DNA of 64,000 bases. Origin: Clostridium ljungdahlii DSM 13528. GTDB lineage: Bacteria > Bacillota > Clostridia > Clostridiales > Clostridiaceae. Location: positions 4,402,001 through 4,466,000 of the forward strand of contig NC_014328.1 in NCBI RefSeq assembly GCF_000143685.1. The letters are read 5' to 3'. The notes under the pieces are model-generated. The model saw nothing but the letters and a program-made list of their open reading frames with translations, was not told the origin of the DNA and searched no databases. The translations under genes were made by a program, and so were the position numbers. This document shows positions 48,431 to 60,358 of the stretch, in pieces (positions within the stretch are counted from its first letter, which is position 1; each line of letters begins with the position of its first letter).

Positions 48431-48808
48431 TTACTTTTGTTTTGGCTTTTTTGCGCCATATTTTGATCTTGACTGCAATCTGTCAGCAACTCCAGCTGAA
48501 TCCAATGCTCCTCTTACAATATGATATCTGACACCTGGAAGGTCTTTAACTCTTCCTCCTCTTATTAGAACAACGCTGTGCTCTTGTAAGTTATGTCCTA
48601 TACCTGGGATGTACGCACTTACTTCATATCCATTTGTCAACCTAACTCTGGCAATTTTTCTAAGTGCTGAGTTTGGCTTTTTAGGAGTAGTAGTTTTTAC
48701 TACTGTACAAACTCCTCTTTTCTGTGGACATTCTTTTAGTGCTGGTGCTGTTGATTTTGTGCTTATTGTCTTTCTGCCTTTTCTTACTAATTGGCTTATT
48801 GTTGGCAT
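48431..48808 (-). CDS. rpsL: 30S ribosomal protein S12
   Basis: A 125-residue decoding-site protein. [16 protein letters not shown] and [13 protein letters not shown] contain the Lys and Lys/Arg positions of streptomycin resistance, which look wild type. First gene of the str operon. GGAGGTG upstream of ATG. Confidence 0.98.
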   Translation of the reverse strand: MPTISQLVRKGRKTISTKSTAPALKECPQKRGVCTVVKTTTPKKPNSALRKIARVRLTNGYEVSAYIPGIGHNLQEHSVVLIRGGRVKDLPGVRYHIVRGALDSAGVADRLQSRSKYGAKKPKQK

Positions 48809-48888
48809 ATCTACACCTCCTCTTTTAATTAAAATATCTTACAATTTATATTAATTATTCTTGAAAGCTTATTTAGTATACTGTATAT

Positions 48889-49131
48889 TTAATCTTTTAA
48901 TACAGCAGCTGTAGCAGCTCCTACATCTATACCACATAATTTTCCCAATTCTTTCATAGTATCTATATAAATCAACTCAGGGGAATTATCTTCAATTAAC
49001 ACTTTCACTGACTGTATTAACTTATCGTCAGCATCTTTAGCTATATAAACAGTTTTTGCAGTGCTATTCTTTATTGCTTTAACTGTTTGCTTTAAACCGA
49101 CAACCTTGTTTCCTTTTAGTCTGTTAACCAT
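48889..49131 (-). CDS. L7Ae-family ribosomal protein (YbxF/RplGB-like)
   Basis: An 80-residue kink-turn-binding L7Ae-type protein ([62 protein letters not shown]). The gene sits between rpoC and rpsL in most Firmicutes, where it is ybxF. It binds RNA kink-turns; its exact ribosomal role is debated. GGAGGG upstream of ATG. Confidence 0.94.
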   Translation of the reverse strand: MVNRLKGNKVVGLKQTVKAIKNSTAKTVYIAKDADDKLIQSVKVLIEDNSPELIYIDTMKELGKLCGIDVGAATAAVLKD

Positions 49132-49244
49132 TATTTTATTCCCTCCTTCAATTCTATATAAATAAAGTACATGATACTTTGTTCTTGAAAAAACATACAG
49201 ATGTATTTTATCATTTTAATATTGCTATGTCAATAAATTATATG

Positions 49245-52200
49245 CTACACTTCTGCCTCATCACTTACCTGTTTTTCTTCAGATTTATCTTCTGTATTAA
49301 TTCTTACAGACCTATACCTGGTCATACCTGTTCCTGCTGGTATAAGTTTACCTATAATTACATTTTCCTTCAATCCTAGTAATGGATCTATTTTGCCCTT
49401 TATAGCTGCATCTGTAAGAACTCTTGTAGTTTCCTGGAACGACGCTGCAGAAAGGAAAGATTCAGTTGCAAGTGCTGCTTTAGTTATACCAAGTAAAGCT
49501 ACCCTTCCTTTAGCTGGTTCTCCACCATTAGCTTCTACTTTTTCATTAGCCTCTTCAAAATCAAACATATCAATCATAGTTCCTGGAAGCAATTCTGTAT
49601 CTCCCGATTCCTCTATTTTAATCTTTCTTGTCATCTGTCTTATTACTACTTCTAGATGCTTATCATTTATATCAACACCCTGAAGTCTGTAAACTTTTTG
49701 AACTTCAGACAAAAGATAATTTTTAGCTCCCTGAACACCTTTTATTCTTAAAATATCATGTGGATTTACAGAACCTTCTGTTATCTCATCTCCAGCACTT
49801 ATTGTATCTCCATTAGATACTTTAAGTCTTGAACCAAACGGTATATCATAGCTTACTTCTTCTCCAGTATCCATAACTATGGAAACACTTCTCTTCTTTT
49901 TGGTTTCTTCCATTTTTACAGTACCTGAAACCTCACTTACTATAGCAAGCCCCTTTGGTTTTCTAGCTTCAAATAATTCTTCAACTCTAGGAAGACCTTG
50001 AGTTATATCAGATCCTGCAACTCCTCCAGTATGGAAAGTTCTCATAGTGAGCTGTGTACCTGGCTCTCCTATACTTTGAGCTGCTATTATACCTACAGCC
50101 TCTCCTATATCAATTTTCTTTGCAGTAGCCATATTCATACCGTAACACTTTGCACATACTCCATGTTTTGACTTACAGGTAAATACGGACCTAATCTTTA
50201 CTTTTTTAATTCCAGAAGCTTCTATTTTCTCAGCTATTTTTGGATCCATATAAACATCTTTTGGTATTATTATTTCTCCAGTTTTAGGATCTTTAATATC
50301 TTCAGCAGAATACCTACCAGTAAGTCTTTCTGCCAAACTTTCTATAACTTCATTTCCCTCTTTTATTTCAGAAACGTCGTATCCTTCGTGAGTTCCACAA
50401 TCTTCTTGTCTTACTATAACATCCTGGCTTACATCTACAAGCCTTCTTGTAAGATAACCAGAATCAGCAGTCTTTAATGCAGTATCTGCATTACCTTTTC
50501 TAGCTCCGTGAGTTGATATGAAATATTCTAGTACATCCAAACCTTCCCTGAAAGATGCTCTTATAGGAAGTTCTATTATCTTTCCTGAAGGATTTGCCAT
50601 AAGTCCTCTCATACCTGCAAGCTGCTTGATCTGACTTTTAGATCCTCTAGCTCCTGAATCCGCCATCATAAATATTGGATTGAATTTATCTAGATTATCC
50701 ATAAGTGCATCTGCAACATCTTCTGTAGTTTTAGTCCATTTCTCAATAACTCTTTGATATCTTTCTTCCTCTGATATAAATCCTCTTCTATACATTTTTT
50801 CTATTTTATCTACTGCTGCATCTGCTTCGCCCAAGAGCCTTTTTTTAGCTTCTGGAACCACCATATCTGAAGTGGAAACTGTTATACCACTTATAGTAGA
50901 ATAATGATATCCTCTAGCTTTTATTTTATCAAGCATTATGGAAGTTTTAGTAGCACCATGCTTCATATAGCACTTATTTATTATCTTACCTAAGTTTTTC
51001 TTAGCTACAAGAAAATCAATTTCAAGTTTAAACTCGTTCTCAGGTTTACTTCTATCTACAAATCCCAAATCTTGAGGTATGGATTCATTAAATATTATTT
51101 TACCTGGGGTGGCATCAATTATACCACTTATAGTTTTTCCGTCCTTAACCTTAGTAAGTCTAACCTTTATTTTGGCATTAATATCAACCTGTTTTAACTG
51201 ATATGCCATTATTACTTCGTCCGGTGAAGAAAAAATTCTGCCTTCTCCTTTAGCTCCATCCTTTTCTATAGTTAAATAGTATGAACCAAGTACCATATCC
51301 TGTGTAGGCACAACTACCGGCTTTCCATCTGAAGGTTTTAATATATTATGTGCAGCAAGCATTAAAAATCTAGCCTCTGATTGAGCTTCAACAGATAGAG
51401 GAACATGTACCGCCATTTGGTCTCCATCAAAGTCTGCATTATATGCAGTACATGCTAATGGATGAAGTTTTATAGCTCTACCCTCTACAAGTACAGGCTG
51501 AAATGCCTGAATTCCTAATCTATGGAGAGTTGGAGCACGATTTAAAATTACTGGATGGTCTGATATTACTTCTTCTAATACATCCCATACTTGAGTCTGT
51601 ACTCTTTCTACCATTCTCTTCGCACTTTTAATATTGTGTGCTAAGCCACTTTCTACTAATTTCTTCATAACAAATGGCTTAAATAATTCAAGTGCCATTT
51701 CTTTAGGCAGACCACATTGATACATTCTAAGTTCAGGTCCAACTACTATAACAGAACGCCCAGAGTAATCTACACGTTTTCCCAGCAAATTTTGTCTAAA
51801 TCTACCTTGTTTACCTTTTAACATATCAGATAATGATTTTAAAGGTCTATTTCCAGGTCCCGTTACTGCTCTTCCACGTCTACCATTATCTATAAGAGCA
51901 TCTACAGCTTCCTGAAGCATCCTCTTTTCATTTCTAACTATTATATCCGGCGCACCTAAATCTAATAATTTTTTAAGCCTATTATTTCTATTTATTACTC
52001 TTCTATAAAGATCATTCAAATCTGATGTAGCAAATCTTCCTCCATCTAATTGAACCATAGGTCTCAAATCAGGTGGGATTACAGGTATTACATCTATAAT
52101 CATCCAATCAGGCTTATTACCAGATTTTCTAAAAGATTCAACTACTTCCAATCTTCTAATTATCCTTACCTTTTTTTGCCCTGTACTGCTCTTTAGGTCT

Positions 52201-52781
52201 TCTTTTAGGGTTACAGATAACTGGTCTAAGTCTATTTCTTCTAATAGTTTCTTAACAGATTCAGCACCCATACCTGCTACAAAATTTTGCTCACCATATT
52301 TGTCTGCAGCTTCCCTATATTCTTTTTCAGTTAAAAGTTGCTTTTTTAACAGTTGAGTTTCTTTTGGATCTAAAACAACGTAAGACGCAAAATATAGTAC
52401 TTTTTCAAGAGCTCTAGGTGACATATCCAAGATCAATCCCATTCGGGATGGTATTCCTTTAAAGTACCATATATGGGATACAGGAGCTGCAAGCTCAATA
52501 TGTCCCATTCTCTCTCTTCTAACCTTTGCCTTAGTTACCTCTACACCGCACCTATCGCAAACTATACCTTTGTATCTTATCCTCTTATACTTACCACAGT
52601 GACATTCCCAATCTTTAGTTGGTCCAAAAATTCTTTCACAGAACAGTCCATCTCTTTCAGGTTTTAATGTTCTATAATTTATTGTTTCTGGTTTCTTTAC
52701 TTCACCTCTTGACCATTCTCTTATTTTTTCTGGTGAAGCTAAGCCTATTTGAAGTGCATCAAAATTATTTAATTCAAACAA
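49245..52781 (-). CDS. rpoC: RNA polymerase beta' subunit
   Basis: A 1178-residue subunit. The N-terminal zinc finger ([20 protein letters not shown]), the catalytic NADFDGDQM with three Mg-binding Asp, the bridge and trigger helices ([13 protein letters not shown]), and a C-terminal zinc site (CGTHEGYDV and [11 protein letters not shown]) are intact. 17 nt after rpoB. AGGGAGG upstream of ATG. Confidence 0.99.
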   Translation of the reverse strand: MFELNNFDALQIGLASPEKIREWSRGEVKKPETINYRTLKPERDGLFCERIFGPTKDWECHCGKYKRIRYKGIVCDRCGVEVTKAKVRRERMGHIELAAPVSHIWYFKGIPSRMGLILDMSPRALEKVLYFASYVVLDPKETQLLKKQLLTEKEYREAADKYGEQNFVAGMGAESVKKLLEEIDLDQLSVTLKEDLKSSTGQKKVRIIRRLEVVESFRKSGNKPDWMIIDVIPVIPPDLRPMVQLDGGRFATSDLNDLYRRVINRNNRLKKLLDLGAPDIIVRNEKRMLQEAVDALIDNGRRGRAVTGPGNRPLKSLSDMLKGKQGRFRQNLLGKRVDYSGRSVIVVGPELRMYQCGLPKEMALELFKPFVMKKLVESGLAHNIKSAKRMVERVQTQVWDVLEEVISDHPVILNRAPTLHRLGIQAFQPVLVEGRAIKLHPLACTAYNADFDGDQMAVHVPLSVEAQSEARFLMLAAHNILKPSDGKPVVVPTQDMVLGSYYLTIEKDGAKGEGRIFSSPDEVIMAYQLKQVDINAKIKVRLTKVKDGKTISGIIDATPGKIIFNESIPQDLGFVDRSKPENEFKLEIDFLVAKKNLGKIINKCYMKHGATKTSIMLDKIKARGYHYSTISGITVSTSDMVVPEAKKRLLGEADAAVDKIEKMYRRGFISEEERYQRVIEKWTKTTEDVADALMDNLDKFNPIFMMADSGARGSKSQIKQLAGMRGLMANPSGKIIELPIRASFREGLDVLEYFISTHGARKGNADTALKTADSGYLTRRLVDVSQDVIVRQEDCGTHEGYDVSEIKEGNEVIESLAERLTGRYSAEDIKDPKTGEIIIPKDVYMDPKIAEKIEASGIKKVKIRSVFTCKSKHGVCAKCYGMNMATAKKIDIGEAVGIIAAQSIGEPGTQLTMRTFHTGGVAGSDITQGLPRVEELFEARKPKGLAIVSEVSGTVKMEETKKKRSVSIVMDTGEEVSYDIPFGSRLKVSNGDTISAGDEITEGSVNPHDILRIKGVQGAKNYLLSEVQKVYRLQGVDINDKHLEVVIRQMTRKIKIEESGDTELLPGTMIDMFDFEEANEKVEANGGEPAKGRVALLGITKAALATESFLSAASFQETTRVLTDAAIKGKIDPLLGLKENVIIGKLIPAGTGMTRYRSVRINTEDKSEEKQVSDEAEV

Positions 52782-52798
52782 GGGTACATCCTCCCTTC

Positions 52799-55700
52799 CT
52801 AATGTTCATCATTAAAATCATCTATTTCTAAATCACTCTGCAAATCATCTAAAGTAAGATCTTCATAATCTAAATCAAGATCTTCATCGCTGTCATTTTC
52901 ACTATCATTGTTTTCTTCTTGCTCAGTATTATAGTCATCATTTTGTTCTTGAGGTAAATCAGTAGAATCTTCTTTTCCTTCAATATTTACATCTAGTTTT
53001 TCCATCTCTTCGTCCACAGACTCTTTAAGTTTGATTTCCTCTTTATTATCATTTAATACTTTTACATCCAAGCATAAAGCTTGAAGTTCCTTTATCAGAA
53101 CCTTAAATGATTCTGGAATTCCCGGTTCTGGTATATTTTCACCTTTTACAATAGCTTCATAAGTTTTAACTCTTCCAACTACATCGTCTGACTTAACTGT
53201 CAATATTTCCTGAAGTGTATGAGCTGCTCCATATGCCTCTAATGCCCAAACTTCCATTTCACCAAATCTTTGGCCACCAAATTGAGCTTTACCACCCAAT
53301 GGCTGTTGAGTTACTAACGAATATGGTCCTGTAGATCTTGCATGGATCTTATCGTCAACCAAATGTGCTAATTTTAAGATATACATATATCCTACAGTTA
53401 CAGGCCTATTAAATTCTTCTCCTGTTCTACCATCATATAGTATTGTTTTTCCGTCTTCTCTATACCCTGCTTTTTTCAAGCATTCCAATATATCTTCTTC
53501 TGTGGCTCCATCAAATACTGGAGTCGCTACATGCCATCCTAATTTACTGGCAGCCCATCCTAAATGAACTTCTAATACCTGACCTATATTCATACGTGAA
53601 GGTACACCAAGTGGATTTAAGCATATCTGAAGAGGTCTTCCATCTGGTAGGAAAGGCATATCTTCCTCTGGTAGTACTCTAGAAATAACACCTTTATTTC
53701 CGTGTCTTCCTGCCATTTTATCTCCTACAGATATCTTTCTCTTCTGAGCTATATAACATCTAACTAATTTGTTAACTCCTGGTGAAAGCTCATCTCCATT
53801 TTCTCTTGTAAATACTTTTACATCTACAATTATGCCCGCTTCACCATGTGGTACTCTAAGGGACGTATCTCTAACTTCTCTGGCCTTTTCGCCAAATATT
53901 GCTCTTAAAAGCCTTTCTTCTGCTGTAAGTTCAGTTTCCCCCTTAGGTGTTACTTTACCTACTAATATATCTCCTGCTCTAACTTCTGCACCTATTCTTA
54001 TAATTCCTCTTTCATCTATATCCTTTAATGCATCTTCTCCTACATTTGGTATATCTCTTGTAATTTCCTCTGGTCCTAATTTTGTATCTCTAGCCTCAGA
54101 TTCGTATTCCTCTAGATGTATTGATGTAAATACATCTTTTTTTACTAACTCTTCAGATATAAGCATTGCGTCTTCATAATTATATCCTTCCCAAGTTGTA
54201 AATCCCATTCTAATATTTTTTCCAAGTGCTATTTCTCCAAGATCTGTAGAAGGTCCATCTGCTAAAACTGTTCCCTTTTTAACTACTTCCCCTTTTTCAA
54301 CTATAGGTCTTTGATTGATGCATGTGCATTGGTTAGATCTCTGGAACTTAAGAAGTCTATAAATATCTGTTCCTCCATCTGAGTCTCTCTTAACCCTTAC
54401 TTCGTTAGCACATACATAAGAGACAACGCCTGCATTTCTAGCTTTAGGAAGTACTCCTGAATCTACTGCAGCCTTGTATTCAATACCTGTTCCTACAATA
54501 GGTGCTTGTGGTTTCAAAAGTGGAACTGCCTGCCTTTGCATATTTGATCCCATAAGTGCACGGCTGGCATCATCATTTTCAAGGAATGGTATCATAGCTG
54601 TAGCTACAGAAACTAATTGCCTTGAAGACACATCCATATAATCAACGTCTTGACCAGGTACTACAATAACATCTTCTTTATCTCTAACTGTAATTTTATT
54701 ATCTATAAAATTACCATTTTCATCAATAGGCTCGTTTGCCCTACCTATTAAATATTCATCTTCCTCGTCTGCTGTCATATATACAATTTCATTTGTAACT
54801 CTCTTATTTTCTTTATCTACTTTTCTATAAGGCGTTTCTATAAAGCCATATTGATTAACTCTTGCATATGTAGCTAGAGAGTTAATAAGTCCTATGTTAG
54901 GTCCTTCTGGCGTCTCTATTGGACACATTCTTCCATAATGTGAGTGATGAACATCCCTGACTTCAAATCCAGCTCTTTCTCTTGAAAGTCCGCCTGGTCC
55001 TAAAGCAGATAGTCTCCTCTTATGGGTAAGCTCTGACAATGGATTAGTTTGATCCATGAATTGAGAAAGTTGAGAACTTCCAAAAAACTCTTTTATAGAC
55101 GCAGCTACTGGTCTTATATTTATAAGAGCTTGAGGTGTTATAACTTCCTGATCCTGTATGGTCATTCTTTCCTTAACCACTCTCTCCATTCTTGAGAGAC
55201 CTATTCTAAATTGATTTTGAAGTAATTCACCAACAGATCTAAGTCTTCTATTTCCAAGATGGTCTATGTCATCAGTATGACCTACTCCATATGCTAATCC
55301 CAACTCATAGCTAATGGTAGCATACATATCATCTCTAACTATATGTTTTGGAATTAATTCATGGATGTTCTTTCTTATTTGTTCCTTAATACTTTCCTCA
55401 TCACTATAATTATCTAAAATTTTCTTTAAAGTGGGATAATGAACACTTTCTTTTATATTTAAATCATCTATATCAAAGTCAATAAAACTACGTATGTCTA
55501 CAAAGTTATTACCTATAACTCTTAAAACTATATCTTCAATTTGGATATCTACTACATTTATTCCACACTGTTGGATTTCTACTGCCTTTTCTCTATTTAT
55601 CTTTTCACCTTTTTGGATAAGAATTTCTCCTGTATCTGGATTAACTACATCCTGTGCTGCTATCTGATTAGCAATTCTTAGGTGTAATGATAACTTCTTA

Positions 55701-56527
55701 TTGAATTTGTATCTTCCAACTCTTGAAAGATCATATCTTTTCGCATCAAAAAATAAAGATTCAATTAGTGATTGGGCACTATCCACTGTAGGAGGTTCTC
55801 CCGGTCGTAACCTTTTATATATTTCAAGCAAAGCCTCTTCATGAGTCTTTGTATTATCTTTTTCAATTGTGGCTTTTAGCCTTTCATCCTCTCCAAAGAA
55901 ATTAGTAATTTCTGCGTCTGTACCATAACCCATGGCTCTAATAAGAATAGTTATGGGTAACTTTCTAGTTTTATCTATTCTAACGTATATTACATTGTTA
56001 GAGTCAGTTTCATATTCTAGCCAAGCTCCTCTATTAGGTATTACAGTTGAAGAAAAAAGATTTTTTCCTGTTTTATCAACTGAAAGATCATAATATACAC
56101 CTGGTGATCTTACAAGTTGGCTAACTATAACTCTCTCTGCACCATTAATTATAAAGGTTCCTTGCTCCGTCATAAGAGGGAAATCTCCCATAAAAACTTC
56201 TTGCTCTTTAACTTCACCAGTTTCTTTGTTAATTAGCCTTACTTTTACTTTTAAAGGTGCTGCGTAAGTTGCATCTCTTTCTTTACATTCCTCTACAGAA
56301 TATTTGATATTATCCATATCTAACTTATATCCTACAAATTCCAAATTAAGGTTAGCAGTATAATCTTGAATAGGATTAATATCATCAAATACCTCTTGTA
56401 ATCCTTCTTTCAAAAACCAATTGTAGGAATCTAGCTGAACCTCAATTAAATTAGGCATGTGGCCTATTTCTTTAAGTCTGGAAAAGCTCATTCTTGTTCT
56501 TTTACCAACCTGGACAGGATGTACCAT
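52799..56527 (-). CDS. rpoB: RNA polymerase beta subunit
   Basis: A 1242-residue subunit, with the rifampicin-pocket segment [30 protein letters not shown] of wild-type sequence and the C-terminal [29 protein letters not shown]. An acidic, Asp/Glu/Asn-rich low-complexity tail of about 70 residues follows, ending DFNDEH, a feature seen in clostridial RpoB. It has its own promoter at 56720-56748 downstream of the rplL terminator. Confidence 0.99.
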   Translation of the reverse strand: MVHPVQVGKRTRMSFSRLKEIGHMPNLIEVQLDSYNWFLKEGLQEVFDDINPIQDYTANLNLEFVGYKLDMDNIKYSVEECKERDATYAAPLKVKVRLINKETGEVKEQEVFMGDFPLMTEQGTFIINGAERVIVSQLVRSPGVYYDLSVDKTGKNLFSSTVIPNRGAWLEYETDSNNVIYVRIDKTRKLPITILIRAMGYGTDAEITNFFGEDERLKATIEKDNTKTHEEALLEIYKRLRPGEPPTVDSAQSLIESLFFDAKRYDLSRVGRYKFNKKLSLHLRIANQIAAQDVVNPDTGEILIQKGEKINREKAVEIQQCGINVVDIQIEDIVLRVIGNNFVDIRSFIDFDIDDLNIKESVHYPTLKKILDNYSDEESIKEQIRKNIHELIPKHIVRDDMYATISYELGLAYGVGHTDDIDHLGNRRLRSVGELLQNQFRIGLSRMERVVKERMTIQDQEVITPQALINIRPVAASIKEFFGSSQLSQFMDQTNPLSELTHKRRLSALGPGGLSRERAGFEVRDVHHSHYGRMCPIETPEGPNIGLINSLATYARVNQYGFIETPYRKVDKENKRVTNEIVYMTADEEDEYLIGRANEPIDENGNFIDNKITVRDKEDVIVVPGQDVDYMDVSSRQLVSVATAMIPFLENDDASRALMGSNMQRQAVPLLKPQAPIVGTGIEYKAAVDSGVLPKARNAGVVSYVCANEVRVKRDSDGGTDIYRLLKFQRSNQCTCINQRPIVEKGEVVKKGTVLADGPSTDLGEIALGKNIRMGFTTWEGYNYEDAMLISEELVKKDVFTSIHLEEYESEARDTKLGPEEITRDIPNVGEDALKDIDERGIIRIGAEVRAGDILVGKVTPKGETELTAEERLLRAIFGEKAREVRDTSLRVPHGEAGIIVDVKVFTRENGDELSPGVNKLVRCYIAQKRKISVGDKMAGRHGNKGVISRVLPEEDMPFLPDGRPLQICLNPLGVPSRMNIGQVLEVHLGWAASKLGWHVATPVFDGATEEDILECLKKAGYREDGKTILYDGRTGEEFNRPVTVGYMYILKLAHLVDDKIHARSTGPYSLVTQQPLGGKAQFGGQRFGEMEVWALEAYGAAHTLQEILTVKSDDVVGRVKTYEAIVKGENIPEPGIPESFKVLIKELQALCLDVKVLNDNKEEIKLKESVDEEMEKLDVNIEGKEDSTDLPQEQNDDYNTEQEENNDSENDSDEDLDLDYEDLTLDDLQSDLEIDDFNDEH

Positions 56528-56719
56528 TGATTTTTCACCCCTTGCATAAACTAAAAATAACCAAAAACATTCACAATGTATATATATGTACTATATGGAT
56601 GTTTATGGATTTATTAATTGCCATTGTAATAGTATAACCTATTTTTTTATAATTAATTCAATTTGTGTTAAATAATAAAGTATTTATGTTTTCTGCATAA
56701 CTAATCAATGCAATTTATT

Positions 56720-56748
56720 ATGTTATCATAATATCAAAAAATTGTCAA
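56720..56748 (-). promoter_or_regulatory. Promoter of rpoB-rpoC
   Basis: Perfect TTGACA (56743-56748), 17-bp spacer, TAACAT (56720-56725) on the minus strand, giving a leader of about 185 nt before rpoB. The rest of the 308-bp gap holds the rplL terminator and no open frame. Confidence 0.65.
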
Positions 56749-56779
56749 CAATAAAATTTGTAAACTTATAATAAAAAAC

Positions 56780-56818
56780 TATAAAAGGGGCACTTTAAAT
56801 TAAAGTGCCCCTTTTATA
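56780..56818 (-). terminator. Terminator/attenuator between rplL and rpoB
   Basis: A perfect 18-bp stem, TATAAAAGGGGCACTTTA against TAAAGTGCCCCTTTTATA, with an AAT loop, 17 nt after the rplL stop; T-rich sequence follows on the minus strand. In many bacteria this position has a partial terminator that balances ribosomal proteins against RNA polymerase. Confidence 0.88.
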
Positions 56819-56835
56819 AGCCTTATATTAATTTA

Positions 56836-57207
56836 TTACTTTAATTCTATTTCAGCACCAATTTCTTCAAATTTAGCTTTCATAGCTTCAGCATCTTCCT
56901 TGCTTACAGCTTCTTTTAAAGTCTTAGGAGCTCCATCTACTAATGCTTTAGCTTCTTTCAATCCTAATCCTGTTGCTTCTCTAACTGCTTTTATAACTTT
57001 TATCTTTTCTCCACCTGCAGCTTTAAGTACTACGTCAAATTCAGTTTTTTCTTCTGCTCCAGCTGCGGCTCCTGCTCCTGCAGCTCCTGCTACTGCTACT
57101 GGTGCTGCTGCACTTACTCCAAATTCTTCTTCACATGCTTTTACTAATTCATTTAATTCTAAAACACTCATCTCTTTTATTGCTTGAATGATTTCTTCTT
57201 TACTCAT
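56836..57207 (-). CDS. rplL: 50S ribosomal protein L7/L12
   Basis: A 123-residue stalk protein. N-terminal dimerisation helices, Ala/Gly-rich hinge ([22 protein letters not shown]), and C-terminal factor-binding domain ([28 protein letters not shown]). 36 nt after rplJ. Confidence 0.98.
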   Translation of the reverse strand: MSKEEIIQAIKEMSVLELNELVKACEEEFGVSAAAPVAVAGAAGAGAAAGAEEKTEFDVVLKAAGGEKIKVIKAVREATGLGLKEAKALVDGAPKTLKEAVSKEDAEAMKAKFEEIGAEIELK

Positions 57208-57242
57208 TAATGAACACCTCCAAAATTTCTCTCTTTAAATTA

Positions 57243-57746
57243 TTAAGCTTCTTCTGATTTTTGTTTTTCTTCAATTGCATTTAATGCATATACAAAATTT
57301 GATAATGGAGCTTTGAAGCTTCCAAGTAATTTTGCAATAAGTACTTCTTTCGGTGGTACTGTAGCAAGCTCTTTAACTTTATTTTCATCAAAGATTTCGC
57401 CTTGAACAATTCCTGCCTTTAGTTCTAAAACCTTATGATCTTTTGAAAAATCATTAAGAATTCTTGCTGGTGCAGTTGGATCTTCATATCCAAATGCTAT
57501 AGATATTGGACCTATAAAGTAATCTTCTAATTGGTCAAATCCCAATTCTTTAGCAGCTCTTAAGGCTAATGTGTTTTTGTAAACTTTATATTCTACACCT
57601 GCATCTCTTAATTCTTTTCTAAGTTTAGTATCCTCTTCTACAGTTAAGCCCTGATATTTAGCTAATATTACGCCCTGAGCCTTTTCCATTTTTTCCTTAA
57701 TCTCTTGAACTCTAGCTTCTTTTACTTCTCTATAATTCTTTTTCAC
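57243..57746 (-). CDS. rplJ: 50S ribosomal protein L10
   Basis: A 167-residue stalk-base protein that anchors L7/L12 dimers. [35 protein letters not shown] is typical. The upstream L10 leader is the usual autoregulatory target of the L10-L12 complex. GGAGGTG upstream of ATG. Confidence 0.98.
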   Translation of the reverse strand: MKKNYREVKEARVQEIKEKMEKAQGVILAKYQGLTVEEDTKLRKELRDAGVEYKVYKNTLALRAAKELGFDQLEDYFIGPISIAFGYEDPTAPARILNDFSKDHKVLELKAGIVQGEIFDENKVKELATVPPKEVLIAKLLGSFKAPLSNFVYALNAIEEKQKSEEA

Positions 57747-57804
57747 TGTGTATCCACCTCCTTGCAGTCTAAACTACAATACATAATAAACACATATAAA
57801 TTAA

Positions 57805-57935
57805 AAAGTCTCTCCATAGACACAGAGAGAGACCAACTATACTTTCTATTGGAATCCTTGATAGGTTGGTTACACCGTTATGCTATCGCACCTATTGTCT
57901 ACGGAATATTTACATATTTAATTTTTGCATCACAT
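57805..57935 (-). promoter_or_regulatory. L10 leader with attenuator terminator
   Basis: On the minus strand the region reads CCGTAGACAATAGGTGCGA, then TAACGGTGTAACCAACCTATC and AAGGATTCC, the conserved L10-leader core. It ends in a GTCTCTC...GAGAGAC hairpin followed by TTTTT (about 57808-57830). Known biology: L10 (with L12) binds this leader to limit rplJL expression. Boundaries are approximate. Confidence 0.88.
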
Positions 57936-57945
57936 ACAAGTTAAT

Positions 57946-58635
57946 TTAATCTAAAACTTTTGTTGAATTTATCTTTATTCCTGGTCCCATAGTACTTGAT
58001 ATTACTACAGACTTCAAATATTGACCTTTAGATGCTGATGGTTTTGCTTTTACTACAGCTTCCATTAATGTATGAAAGTTATCTAATAACTTTTGTGATT
58101 CAAAAGATTTCTTTCCTATTGGAACATGAACTATACTAGTTTTATCTACTCTATATTCAACTTTACCAGCCTTAATCTCCTCTATTGCCTTTGCAACATC
58201 AAAAGTAACAGTACCAGATTTAGGATTTGGCATTAATCCCTTAGGTCCAAGCACTCTTCCTAATCTTCCTACAACTCCCATCATATCTGGGGTTGCTACA
58301 ACAACATCAAAATCAAACCAATTTTCTTTTTGAATCTTATCAACATATTCTTGTGCACCTACGTAATCTGCTCCTGCTTCCTGAGCTTCTTTAACCTTAG
58401 CGCCTTTTGCAAATACAAGTACTTTAACTTTTTTTCCTGTTCCATGAGGAAGAACTACAGCTCCTCTAACTTGTTGATCTGCATGTCTTGGATCTACTCC
58501 AAGCTTTAATGCTAATTCTATTGTTTCATCAAACTTTGCTTTTGATGTTTTTAAGACAAGTTCTATAGCTTCTGATGGTTCATATAATGTACCTTTATCA
58601 ATAAGCTTAGCACTTTCTACATACTTTTTTCCCAT
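57946..58635 (-). CDS. rplA: 50S ribosomal protein L1
   Basis: A 229-residue L1-stalk protein: [46 protein letters not shown] and [22 protein letters not shown]. In E. coli it represses rplK-rplA. GGAGG upstream of ATG. Confidence 0.98.
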   Translation of the reverse strand: MGKKYVESAKLIDKGTLYEPSEAIELVLKTSKAKFDETIELALKLGVDPRHADQQVRGAVVLPHGTGKKVKVLVFAKGAKVKEAQEAGADYVGAQEYVDKIQKENWFDFDVVVATPDMMGVVGRLGRVLGPKGLMPNPKSGTVTFDVAKAIEEIKAGKVEYRVDKTSIVHVPIGKKSFESQKLLDNFHTLMEAVVKAKPSASKGQYLKSVVISSTMGPGIKINSTKVLD

Positions 58636-58691
58636 GTCGAAATCCTCCCTTGTGGTTTTAACGGTTTATACCTCCCACTTATTTTGGTTAA

Positions 58692-59117
58692 CTAGTCTTC
58701 TACAGTTATTCCCATACTTCTTGCAGTTCCTGCTATCATCTTCATAGCAGTTTCAACTGATGCAGCATTTAAATCTGGCATTTTTGTTTCAGCAATCTGT
58801 CTTACTTGCTCTTTAGTTACTTTAGCAACTTTAGTTTTATTTGGTACACCAGATCCACTTTCTATTCCTGCTGCTTTCTTTAGTAATACTGCTGCTGGAG
58901 GAGTCTTTAGTATAAAACTAAAAGATCTGTCCTGATATACAGTAATTACTACTGGAATTATAAATCCTGCTTGTTTAGCAGTCTTAGCATTGAATTCCTT
59001 ACAAAAACCCATAATGTTTACACCATGCTGTCCAAGTGCTGGTCCAACTGGTGGTGCTGGGCTTGCTTTTCCTGCAGGAAGTTGAAGTTTTATCATTCCT
59101 ACTACTTTTTTAGCCAT
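58692..59117 (-). CDS. rplK: 50S ribosomal protein L11
   Basis: A 141-residue GTPase-centre protein: [29 protein letters not shown], and the C-terminal [25 protein letters not shown]. Start at ATG 59115-59117; an in-frame ATG three codons earlier overlaps the AGGAGG site. Confidence 0.98.
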   Translation of the reverse strand: MAKKVVGMIKLQLPAGKASPAPPVGPALGQHGVNIMGFCKEFNAKTAKQAGFIIPVVITVYQDRSFSFILKTPPAAVLLKKAAGIESGSGVPNKTKVAKVTKEQVRQIAETKMPDLNAASVETAMKMIAGTARSMGITVED

Positions 59118-59187
59118 AATATACACCTCCTATATGTGGTTATGTATAAATACATCTCCCACTTACTATAAACTTTTGCTTTATGCA

Positions 59188-59709
59188 TTATTCTATTTTT
59201 TCTATTTGATTAAAATCAAGTTCAACAGGAGTTTCCCTGCCAAACATGTTAACTAAAGCTTTAATTTTTCTTTTCTCAGTATTTATTTCCTGGATAACAG
59301 CTAAGAAGTTCTCTAACGGTCCCGATTTCACCTTTACATTTTCTCCTACTGATATATCTACATTTACTGGTTTTTCGCTAATTCCCATATCCTTTACTTC
59401 TTCATCAGTAAGTGGAACAGGTTTAGAACCAGGTCCAACAAAGCCTGTAACTCCTCTAGTATTTCTAACTATATACCAAGAATCATCAGTCATTATCATG
59501 TGTATTAAAACATATCCTGGGAATACTTTTTTTAAAGTTATTTTCTTTTTTCCATCTTTAATTTCAACTTGCTCTTCCATTGGAACCTGAACATCATCTA
59601 TCCAATCATAAAGGTTCCTATTTTCTATGGTTTTTTCAAGATTAACTTTAACTTTATTTTCATAACCAGAATATGTATGAACTACATACCACTTAGCTTT
59701 ATCTGACAT
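59188..59709 (-). CDS. nusG: Transcription elongation/termination factor NusG
   Basis: A 173-residue protein with an NGN domain (AKWYVVHTYSGYENKVKVNLEKTIE; FPGYVLIHMIMTDDSWYIVRNTRGVTGFVG) and a C-terminal KOW domain (VGENVKVKSGPLENFLAVIQEI) that contacts S10 or Rho. Between secE and rplK. Confidence 0.98.
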   Translation of the reverse strand: MSDKAKWYVVHTYSGYENKVKVNLEKTIENRNLYDWIDDVQVPMEEQVEIKDGKKKITLKKVFPGYVLIHMIMTDDSWYIVRNTRGVTGFVGPGSKPVPLTDEEVKDMGISEKPVNVDISVGENVKVKSGPLENFLAVIQEINTEKRKIKALVNMFGRETPVELDFNQIEKIE

Positions 59710-59750
59710 AACTCTAGGGACAAAACTATTTCTTAGTCCCTACCTCCTTT

Positions 59751-59981
59751 TTATTTCATAATAATCTTAGCTAAAGAATTAAATCCAAAATCTATAACTC
59801 CAACAATCACCACATAAATAGCACAAAATACAATAACGGCAATTGTAGCTTTTTTTGTATGTTCTTTAGAGGCCCAAGTTATCCGTTTGAATTCTGATAC
59901 TAGTCCTTTAAAAAAATTAAAGAACCCACCTTCAAGTGCTGTCTGCTTATCAACTTTTTTCATATCACCGTTTGCACCCAT
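59751..59981 (-). CDS. secE: Protein translocase subunit SecE
   Basis: A 76-residue SecE with the conserved amphipathic FKGLVSEFKRITWASKEHTKKATIAV segment and one transmembrane helix (IVFCAIYVVIVGVIDFGF). Partner of SecY encoded at 33.5 kb. Start with GAGGATG upstream. Confidence 0.96.
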   Translation of the reverse strand: MGANGDMKKVDKQTALEGGFFNFFKGLVSEFKRITWASKEHTKKATIAVIVFCAIYVVIVGVIDFGFNSLAKIIMK

Positions 59982-60024
59982 TTGCTCACATCCTCAAAAC
60001 AATTTAATATGTGCCTCTACAATA

Positions 60025-60174
60025 TTATCTAGTTTCTTTATGAACTGTGTGTTTATGACAAAAAGGACAATACTTTTTCATTTCTAATCTATCTGGATCA
60101 TTTTTCTTGTTTTTCATTGTATTGTAATTTCTTTGTTTACAATCTGTACACGCTAGTATCACTTTTACTCTCAT
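60025..60174 (-). CDS. rpmG: 50S ribosomal protein L33
   Basis: A 49-residue protein found by direct translation: [20 protein letters not shown], then [22 protein letters not shown], with zinc Cys 9, 12, 36 and 39 (C+ form). AGGAGGT precedes ATG. Start of the rpmG-secE-nusG run, with its own promoter at 60252-60280. Confidence 0.97.
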   Translation of the reverse strand: MRVKVILACTDCKQRNYNTMKNKKNDPDRLEMKKYCPFCHKHTVHKETR

Positions 60175-60251
60175 TATTCTCTAACCTCCTAATATAGCTC
60201 ACAAACATAATCAATTAGAAATTTATTTTGAAAATCATGCATTACTTAACT

Positions 60252-60280
60252 AAATTATCACAACTTAGTTTTTATGTCAA
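60252..60280 (-). promoter_or_regulatory. Promoter of rpmG-secE-nusG
   Basis: Perfect TTGACA (60275-60280), 17-bp spacer, TAATTT (60252-60257) with TG just upstream of the -10 on the minus strand. Confidence 0.7.
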
Positions 60281-60324
60281 TGGCTTAAAATATAAACAGG
60301 TACTACCTAATTTTTTACTTTCAA

Positions 60325-60352
60325 AGGGACTGGATTTAGAAACCCAGTCCCT
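60325..60352 (-). terminator. Hairpin after the second tuf
   Basis: AGGGACTGG (60325-60333) and CCAGTCCCT (60344-60352) form a 9-bp perfect stem with a 10-nt loop, 6 nt after the tuf stop. The U-tract is poor, so termination may be partial. Confidence 0.7.
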
Positions 60353-60358
60353 AAAATA

